From Polaromonas sp. (GTDB lineage Bacteria; Pseudomonadota; Gammaproteobacteria; Burkholderiales; Burkholderiaceae_C), in assembly GCA_028292345.1 (NCBI GenBank), contig JAQGMN010000319.1:1-10840 (forward strand): 10,840 bases of DNA, in the 5' to 3' direction. Under the pieces are notes generated by a model. It saw only the letters and a list, made by a program, of their open reading frames with translations, made no database searches and was not told where the DNA came from. Shown piece by piece: positions 6,772-10,840 of this stretch. The translations under genes were made by a program, and so were the position numbers. How positions within the stretch are numbered: position 1 is the first letter of the stretch; every line of letters starts with the position of its first letter.

Positions 6772-7565
6772 TGCCGCCGGTCTTTTCCGTCACGGCGGAC
6801 CAGCTCAACGTCTGGCTGGTGGCATTTTTCTGGCCCTTTGTGCGCATGCTGTCGCTGGTCGGAACCGCGCCGCTGTTCAGCGAAAAATCGGTGTCGCGCA
6901 CCATCAAGGTCAGTCTGGCCGGCCTGATGGCAATCGCCATCGCGCCCACGCTGGGCCCGCTGCCCTCGGTGCCGCTGGTGTCGGCCGCAGGGCTGTGGAT
7001 CGTGGTGCAGCAAATCCTGATCGGCGCGGCCATGGGCTTTTCGATGAAGATGGTGTTTGCCATGGTGCAGGCCGCGGGCGAATACACCGGCCTGCAGATG
7101 GGCCTGTCCTTCGCGTCCTTCTTCGACCCGACCAGCGGCGGCAACACCATGGTGCTGGCGCGCTTCCTCAACGTCATGGCGATGCTGGTGTTCCTGGCGG
7201 TCGATGGCCACCTGGTGCTGATCGCCACGCTGGCCGAAAGCTTTCAGATCCTGCCGATTGCCGACGCGCCGCTGTCGGCCGCCGGCTGGTTCCTGCTGGC
7301 GTCGGCGGGCGGCCAGGTCTTTCTGGGCGGGCTGATCCTGGCGCTGCCCTTGATTGCCACGCTGCTCACGCTGAACCTGGCCATGGGCATTTTGAACCGC
7401 GTGTCGCCCCAGTTCAGCATTTTTGCCGTGGGCTTTCCCATCACGCTGCTGGCCGGCATTGCCATGCTGCAGTTGCTGATGCAGTACCTGGCGCCCTTCC
7501 TGGAGCCCCGGTTTGCCGCCAGTTTCACCTCGATGCTTGAAATTTTGCAAGGTTTACGGCCTTAG
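6771..7565 (+). CDS. fliR: Flagellar export gate protein FliR
   Basis: FliR is the single-copy subunit that closes the FliP ring and contacts FlhB. From the ATG at 6771 it is 264 residues (family about 260). It contains several hydrophobic helices, the G-F-S-M-K-M-V-F-A-M-V-Q-A-A-G-E-Y-T-G-L-Q-M-G region (89-111), F-F-D-P (117-120) and the conserved N-R-V-S-P-Q-F-S-I-F-A-V-G-F-P (209-223). The frame is open further upstream to 6702, but that extension lies wholly inside fliQ and has no family features. The TGATG overlap with the fliQ stop, with GGTGGG just before it, marks the likely start. This is the last gene of the plus-strand series, ending in TAG 58 bp from the convergent flgL. Confidence 0.97.
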   Translation: MPPVFSVTADQLNVWLVAFFWPFVRMLSLVGTAPLFSEKSVSRTIKVSLAGLMAIAIAPTLGPLPSVPLVSAAGLWIVVQQILIGAAMGFSMKMVFAMVQAAGEYTGLQMGLSFASFFDPTSGGNTMVLARFLNVMAMLVFLAVDGHLVLIATLAESFQILPIADAPLSAAGWFLLASAGGQVFLGGLILALPLIATLLTLNLAMGILNRVSPQFSIFAVGFPITLLAGIAMLQLLMQYLAPFLEPRFAASFTSMLEILQGLRP

Positions 7566-7588
7566 CGCACGGCTGGCGGGCATTGTCA

Positions 7589-7605
7589 GCTATGTTTTTA
7601 ATAGC
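7589..7605. terminator. Inverted repeat between convergent fliR and flgL
   Basis: GCTAT (7589-7593), a 7-nt T-rich loop and ATAGC (7601-7605) form a short inverted repeat in the 58-bp spacer between two convergent genes. Read on the minus strand it continues into C/A-rich sequence, and no U-run follows the stem on either strand. An intrinsic terminator is therefore only weakly supported. Similar GCTAT...ATAGC-type palindromes are, as I recall, frequent in intergenic DNA of Comamonadaceae, so this may be one copy of a dispersed repeat family. Confidence 0.35.
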
Positions 7606-7623
7606 ACATCCAGGCCGACTCCT

Positions 7624-8835
7624 CTACAGATAGTTGAACAGCGAAATCTGCTGGATCTTGACGAAGGTTTGCTGGCTCGCCTGCAAGGCGGTCTGGCGCT
7701 GGTAGAACTCGGCGATGGCGCTGCTGTAGTCCAGGTCCTGCAGGTCCGACAGATAGCTCTTGTCATACAGCGTGCGGTTGTCCGCGGTGACCTCCAGCGT
7801 GTCCAGTTCCTGCAGGCGCGAGCCGACCGAGGAGCGGACCGTCAGCACATTGTCATGGGCATTGGTGATCTTGCGGTTCGCGGTGCTCAGGGCATTGAGC
7901 ACCAGCGCCTGGTTTTCGGGGCCATCCACCGGCGTCCTGAGCGCATTGATCACATCGCCGATGGCGGCAAACACGTCCGAGCCGGCATTTTGGGCGGTGG
8001 CCACATTGATTTTGTCGCCCGCGGCGGGCGTGCCGCTGATGCTGATCTGCAGCCCGCCAAACGCAATGGCGCTGCCCGGCGTGAAAGGCGTGGCGGCCAC
8101 CAGCGAGGTTGGCGGTACCGACACGGTGTCCACCTGGTAGCTGCCGGCGGTGGGAAAGCTGATGACGAAATCCTTGCCGTAATTCACGTTGTTCGGGTCG
8201 ACCACCGACGTCGAACCGAATACGCCGCTGCCGGTGTTGCCAGCCGGAGCCGACGCCACATAACCCGCGCCTGACTGCACCGACATGAAAATACTTCGGC
8301 CGTCGTCCGTCCCGGCCATCTGCCGCGACACATCGACCTGCACCTGCCGCTGGCCCTGGTCGCCGATGTACGCGATGCCGCCGCCCGCCTGGCGCACAAA
8401 GGGTGCGCTGCCGCTGCGAAAGCCGGCGAACAGGAACTGGCCGTTGCCGTCGTCGGTGTTGGCCAGGCCCTGCAGCTGGTCCAGGTTGCTCTGCAGCGTG
8501 GTGGCAATGGTGGCCCGGTCGGCGTCGGTCATCGTGCCGTTGCCCGCTTCGATCAGGCTGCTCTTGATGTTCTGCAGCAAGCTGGTGACGCTTTGCAGGG
8601 CATTTTCTTCCAGCGACAGGGTCTGCACCGCATGGTTGCGGCTGGCTGAATACTGTGCCGTGAGCGAGATCGACTGGGAAATGGCCAGCGCGCGGGTGGC
8701 GCCGAGCGGATCGTCCGAAGGCGACAGGATCTTGGTTCCCGCGCCAAGCTGCTGCTGCACGCGCAGCAGGCTGCTCTGCTGCGAGCCCATGCTGGTGCGG
8801 CTTTGCTCGTAAAAGGTCTGGGTGCTGATGCGCAT
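7624..8835 (-). CDS. flgL: Flagellar hook-associated protein 3 FlgL
   Basis: FlgL (HAP3) forms the second hook-filament junction ring, between FlgK and the flagellin filament. The 403-residue product has flagellin-like ends. The N-terminal coiled domain includes G-A-G-T-K-I-L-S-P-S-D-D-P-L-G-A-T-R-A-L (31-50), the classical FlgL/flagellin S-D-D-P motif. The C-terminal coiled domain (about 345-403) ends Q-I-S-L-F-N-Y-L, close to the usual FlgL terminus. Between them lies the variable region, with F-L-F-A-G-F-R near residue 134. Length is above E. coli FlgL (317) but within the broader family. An AGGAG site lies 6 nt before the start codon. It is the downstream gene of flgKL, 20 bp after the flgK stop, and lacks its own visible promoter. 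Confidence 0.96.
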   Translation of the reverse strand: MRISTQTFYEQSRTSMGSQQSSLLRVQQQLGAGTKILSPSDDPLGATRALAISQSISLTAQYSASRNHAVQTLSLEENALQSVTSLLQNIKSSLIEAGNGTMTDADRATIATTLQSNLDQLQGLANTDDGNGQFLFAGFRSGSAPFVRQAGGGIAYIGDQGQRQVQVDVSRQMAGTDDGRSIFMSVQSGAGYVASAPAGNTGSGVFGSTSVVDPNNVNYGKDFVISFPTAGSYQVDTVSVPPTSLVAATPFTPGSAIAFGGLQISISGTPAAGDKINVATAQNAGSDVFAAIGDVINALRTPVDGPENQALVLNALSTANRKITNAHDNVLTVRSSVGSRLQELDTLEVTADNRTLYDKSYLSDLQDLDYSSAIAEFYQRQTALQASQQTFVKIQQISLFNYL

Positions 8836-8841
8836 GGGAGG

Positions 8842-8846
8842 CTCCT
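8842..8846 (-). promoter_or_regulatory. Ribosome binding site of flgL
   Basis: Read on the minus strand, AGGAG is spaced 6 nt from the flgL ATG (8833-8835). It is a near-consensus Shine-Dalgarno sequence inside the 20-bp flgK-flgL gap, so FlgL should be translated efficiently from the shared transcript. Confidence 0.75.
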
Positions 8847-8855
8847 GGGGTGCGT

Positions 8856-10499
8856 TTAGCGGATGCCCAGCACCGCATCGAACATGGTCGAAGCGGTCTG
8901 GATCACCTTGGCATTGGCTTGGTACATCTGCTGGAACATCAGCAGATTGGCGGTTTCCTCATCCTGGTTGACGCCCGACACCGACTGCTGGGCGGTGCGG
9001 ATCTGCAGCGTCAGGCTGGACTGGGCGGCGCCCGATATCTGCACCTGCCGGGCCTTGTTGCCCACCGTGCTGACCAGTTGCGCATAGGCATCGTTGAAGC
9101 TGGCGGTGCCGCCGCCCATGGTTTTCTTGTTCTGCAGCGCGCCGAGCAGCAAGGCATTGCTGCCGTCGGACACGCCGCCGGTGGTGCCGGCAAACGGTGA
9201 ACCGGCGGCGGCCACTTCCGCAGGGTCGGTCAATACCACTGCAAAATCGCGGGCACCGGCGCGTGTGGGCTGAACCAGCCAGGAGTCGCCTGCTTCGGCG
9301 CCAGTGAATGTCAGTTTCAGGCCGTCATACGCACCTGTGGAATCAGCGCCCACCGTGGTGTTGTCAGACAGGCGCGTCACCTTGAAGTCCCCTGACCCCA
9401 TGGCATCGACCCGGTAATCGCTGGTGGTCAGCTTGCCGATGTCGGCAAAGCTTGGCGTCAGGGTGCCGGCATTCGTGACATTGGGAAGAACGGCGGGGCT
9501 GGCTTGCGAAAAGAAGTTCTTGCCCTTTGCGCCATTCAGGTCATACCCAGCCATGTGCTGAGCATTAAAAGTATCGGCCAGCGAAATGGCGATGCGGCCC
9601 AGCGCGTTTTGCGCAGTGGACAGCGTTTCGTTTCGGAACTGCAGCAAGCCGCCGATCGCGCCGCCGGTGATCATGCCCTCCTGCAGCTGCACGGCCGTTC
9701 CGGCATTGTTCACCGTCGCCAGGGTGGTGCGCGTCGGATCGATGCTGGAACCGACGGCCGCAAGCGTGGTGGCCTTGTCGCCCAGCACCAGCGTCTGGCC
9801 GTTGCCGATAAACACATTGAACTGGCCACCATCCTGCACCACCACCTTGGTCCCGACCAGCTTGCTCAGGTCGCTGACCAGCTGGTCGCGCTGGTCGAGC
9901 AGGTCATTCGGCGCCTGGGTGCCCGAGGCATTGCCGAACATCGCCACCTGCTTGTTCAGGCTGGCGATTTGCCCGGCGTAGGTATTGATTTGCTCGACCA
10001 TGCCCGACATCTGGCCGTTCACATTGGCATTCAGGCCGGTCAGGTAGTGGTCCATCGACCGGAACTGGTTGGCCAGGGCCTGGCTGGAACTGATCAGCTG
10101 CTGCCGGGCCGAGGTGTCGGCCGGGGTGTTGGCCACCGCCTGCACATGGGTGAACAGGGTCTGCATCTGCGGCGCCAGGCCGGCCGTCTGGCTGGCCAGC
10201 AGGTTGTCGATCTGGCTGATCTGCGTGCCATAGGTGGTCAGCGACTGGTTCATCGACTGGGCCTGGTTGAGTTGCGACGTGAGGTATTCGTCGTAACTGC
10301 GGCTGACGTTGGTGACCTGGGCGCCGTTTCCGAAAAATCCCACGCTCGGGACGTACGAGCCGCCACTCGCGGAAATCTGCGCGCTTTGCCGGCTATAGCC
10401 CGGGGTATTGACGTTGGCGGTGTTGTGACCCGTCGTCACCAGGGCCGCCTGCGCGGCATTCAGACCGCTAAGCCCGGTATAAAACATGCTGTTTGACAT
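8856..10499 (-). CDS. flgK: Flagellar hook-associated protein 1 FlgK
   Basis: FlgK (HAP1) is a late export substrate that forms the first junction ring on the hook tip. From the ATG at 10497-10499 it has 547 residues, a typical length. It opens M-S-N-S-M-F-Y-T-G-L-S-G-L-N-A-A-Q and contains the rod/hook-family motif N-T-A-N-V-N-T-P-G-Y-S-R-Q at 26-38. Its C-terminus, with N-L-L-M-F-Q-Q-M-Y-Q-A-N-A-K-V-I-Q-T-A near the end, is the standard D0 helix of the family. A TTG at 10520 would add seven residues (MFQEIRF), but family members start at M-S-N-S. The chosen ATG has AGGA about 10 nt upstream. A sigma-28-like promoter lies about 60 bp upstream. flgJ is not next to it, so flgKL is detached from the flgB-J block that often precedes it. 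Confidence 0.97.
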   Translation of the reverse strand: MSNSMFYTGLSGLNAAQAALVTTGHNTANVNTPGYSRQSAQISASGGSYVPSVGFFGNGAQVTNVSRSYDEYLTSQLNQAQSMNQSLTTYGTQISQIDNLLASQTAGLAPQMQTLFTHVQAVANTPADTSARQQLISSSQALANQFRSMDHYLTGLNANVNGQMSGMVEQINTYAGQIASLNKQVAMFGNASGTQAPNDLLDQRDQLVSDLSKLVGTKVVVQDGGQFNVFIGNGQTLVLGDKATTLAAVGSSIDPTRTTLATVNNAGTAVQLQEGMITGGAIGGLLQFRNETLSTAQNALGRIAISLADTFNAQHMAGYDLNGAKGKNFFSQASPAVLPNVTNAGTLTPSFADIGKLTTSDYRVDAMGSGDFKVTRLSDNTTVGADSTGAYDGLKLTFTGAEAGDSWLVQPTRAGARDFAVVLTDPAEVAAAGSPFAGTTGGVSDGSNALLLGALQNKKTMGGGTASFNDAYAQLVSTVGNKARQVQISGAAQSSLTLQIRTAQQSVSGVNQDEETANLLMFQQMYQANAKVIQTASTMFDAVLGIR

Positions 10500-10528
10500 A
10501 AACCTGATTTCCTGAAACAACGACCTGG

Positions 10529-10550
10529 AGCCATAGGCTTTTGAGAGCCT
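10529..10550 (-). promoter_or_regulatory. Two overlapping hairpins in the flgK leader
   Basis: On the minus strand the predicted flgK leader contains AGGCT-(6 nt)-AGCCT (10535-10550) and AGCC-TAT-GGCT (10529-10539). They share the AGCC segment, so only one can form at a time. Both lie between the predicted transcription start and the ribosome site. Stems are only 4-5 bp, so a regulatory role is speculative. Confidence 0.3.
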
Positions 10551-10559
10551 CCATGCTGG

Positions 10560-10587
10560 TTAACGGCAATCCGCCAGAAAAACTTGA
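10560..10587 (-). promoter_or_regulatory. Sigma-28 (FliA)-type promoter of flgKL
   Basis: On the minus strand TCAAGTTT (10580-10587) and GCCGTTAA (10560-10567) are separated by 12 nt. The known enterobacterial FliA consensus is TAAAGTTT-N11-GCCGATAA. Each box therefore has one mismatch, and the spacer is one longer. Transcription would start near 10553 and leave a leader of about 54 nt before flgK. FlgK and FlgL are class III, FliA-dependent genes in many bacteria, which fits. Confidence 0.65.
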
Positions 10588-10658
10588 GCATGCAATGAAC
10601 CGAACTTGTAACCATTAATTTCTCGTGCCCAAGCCAGGCGCTGCCGTTTTGCAAACCA

Positions 10659-10840
10659 CTATGACAAGCCCATCCAGTTGGCGCTACCGGTCCAGCTTCG
10701 CACCAGCGAATCAACGGTTGCCGCATCTGCGGCATAAAGATCGAATGCGCCGGAAGGGTTGAATTTTTCAAAAATCATTCTGGTTTCATCGTTCCAGGTC
10801 AGCAAGCCCATGGACCAGCCGGGAAATGCACGCTCGGAAA
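10659..10840 (-). CDS. C-terminal part of a probable BLUF blue-light sensor protein (5' end outside window)
   Basis: An open minus-strand frame enters from the right edge (first full codon at 10836-10838) and ends in TAG at 10659-10661, giving 59 residues. It begins S-E-R-A-F-P-G-W-S-M-G-L. The R-x-F-x-x-W-x-M-G pattern is the last strand of the BLUF flavin-binding domain, whose Trp and Met (W104 and M106 in AppA) lie near the flavin; here they are visible residues 8 and 10. The remaining about 48 residues (D-L-Y-A-A-D-A-A-T-V-D-S-L-V-R-S-W) look like the helical cap after the domain in short, single-domain BLUF proteins. The FAD-binding N-terminal part (Tyr/Gln residues) is not in the window. 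The function, if any, next to flagellar genes is unknown. An unrelated protein sharing the short motif is possible. Confidence 0.65.
   Translation of the reverse strand, partial: SERAFPGWSMGLLTWNDETRMIFEKFNPSGAFDLYAADAATVDSLVRSWTGSANWMGLS

Noticed and set aside
7513..8274. Plus-strand frame (253 codons) running from the fliR end into flgL
   Set aside because: It overlaps real genes on both sides, has no ribosome site or domain, and is explained by codon bias of flgL.
9504..10496. Plus-strand frame (330 codons) antisense to flgK
   Set aside because: The composition is the typical reverse-strand shadow of a GC-rich gene, and FlgK motifs on the minus strand are clear at both ends.
10500..10520. 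TTG at 10520 as the start of flgK
   Set aside because: FlgK proteins begin at M-S-N-S, which is the ATG at 10497-10499 with AGGA about 10 nt upstream.
10460..10771. Minus-strand frame (103 codons) spanning the flgK upstream region
   Set aside because: It crosses the stop region of the BLUF-like gene, the promoter and the flgK start in a different frame, and its Cys/Trp/His-rich product resembles no family.

Overview
The window is a contiguous stretch of a flagellar biogenesis locus from a GC-rich Gram-negative bacterium. Gene order, strong G/C bias at third codon positions, Ala/Pro-rich linkers in FliK and FliN, and the style of the proteins point to Betaproteobacteria, order Burkholderiales. 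A Comamonadaceae member of the Polaromonas/Rhodoferax kind is my best guess, but it is an inference from general resemblance and not a match I could test.

Layout. Positions 1-7565 on the plus strand hold fliI (5' end outside the window), fliJ, fliK, fliL, fliM, fliN, fliO, fliP, fliQ and fliR in the classical order. The genes from fliM to fliR overlap or nearly touch: fliM/fliN by 8 bp, fliN/fliO by ATGA, fliO/fliP and fliQ/fliR by TGATG. The only sizeable break is about 130 bp between fliK and fliL, so fliLMNOPQR may form a separately transcribed unit. A 58-bp convergent spacer follows fliR. On the minus strand lie flgL (7624-8835) and flgK (8856-10499), with flgK upstream. Upstream of flgK, about 160 bp of non-coding DNA carries a good match to a flagellar sigma-28 (FliA) promoter. 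Entering from the right edge on the same strand is the 3' end of another gene (10659-10840), whose 59 visible residues look like the C-terminal part of a BLUF blue-light-sensing flavoprotein.

How the genes work together. FliI and FliJ are the ATPase and stalk of the flagellar type III export apparatus. FliO, FliP, FliQ and FliR assemble or form the membrane export gate. FliK is the hook-length ruler that triggers the substrate switch. FliM and FliN form the C-ring switch that binds CheY-P and the export ATPase complex, and FliL supports the stators. FlgK and FlgL are late export substrates that form the hook-filament junction, which fits their own sigma-28-type promoter.

Every flagellar gene looks intact, with its family motifs in place. 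I see no mobile element, tRNA, rRNA, CRISPR array or clearly novel system. The points most worth a second look are the BLUF-like gene beside flgK, the sigma-28-like promoter and the structured leader of flgKL, an internal duplication in FliK, and the separate start of the fliL unit.
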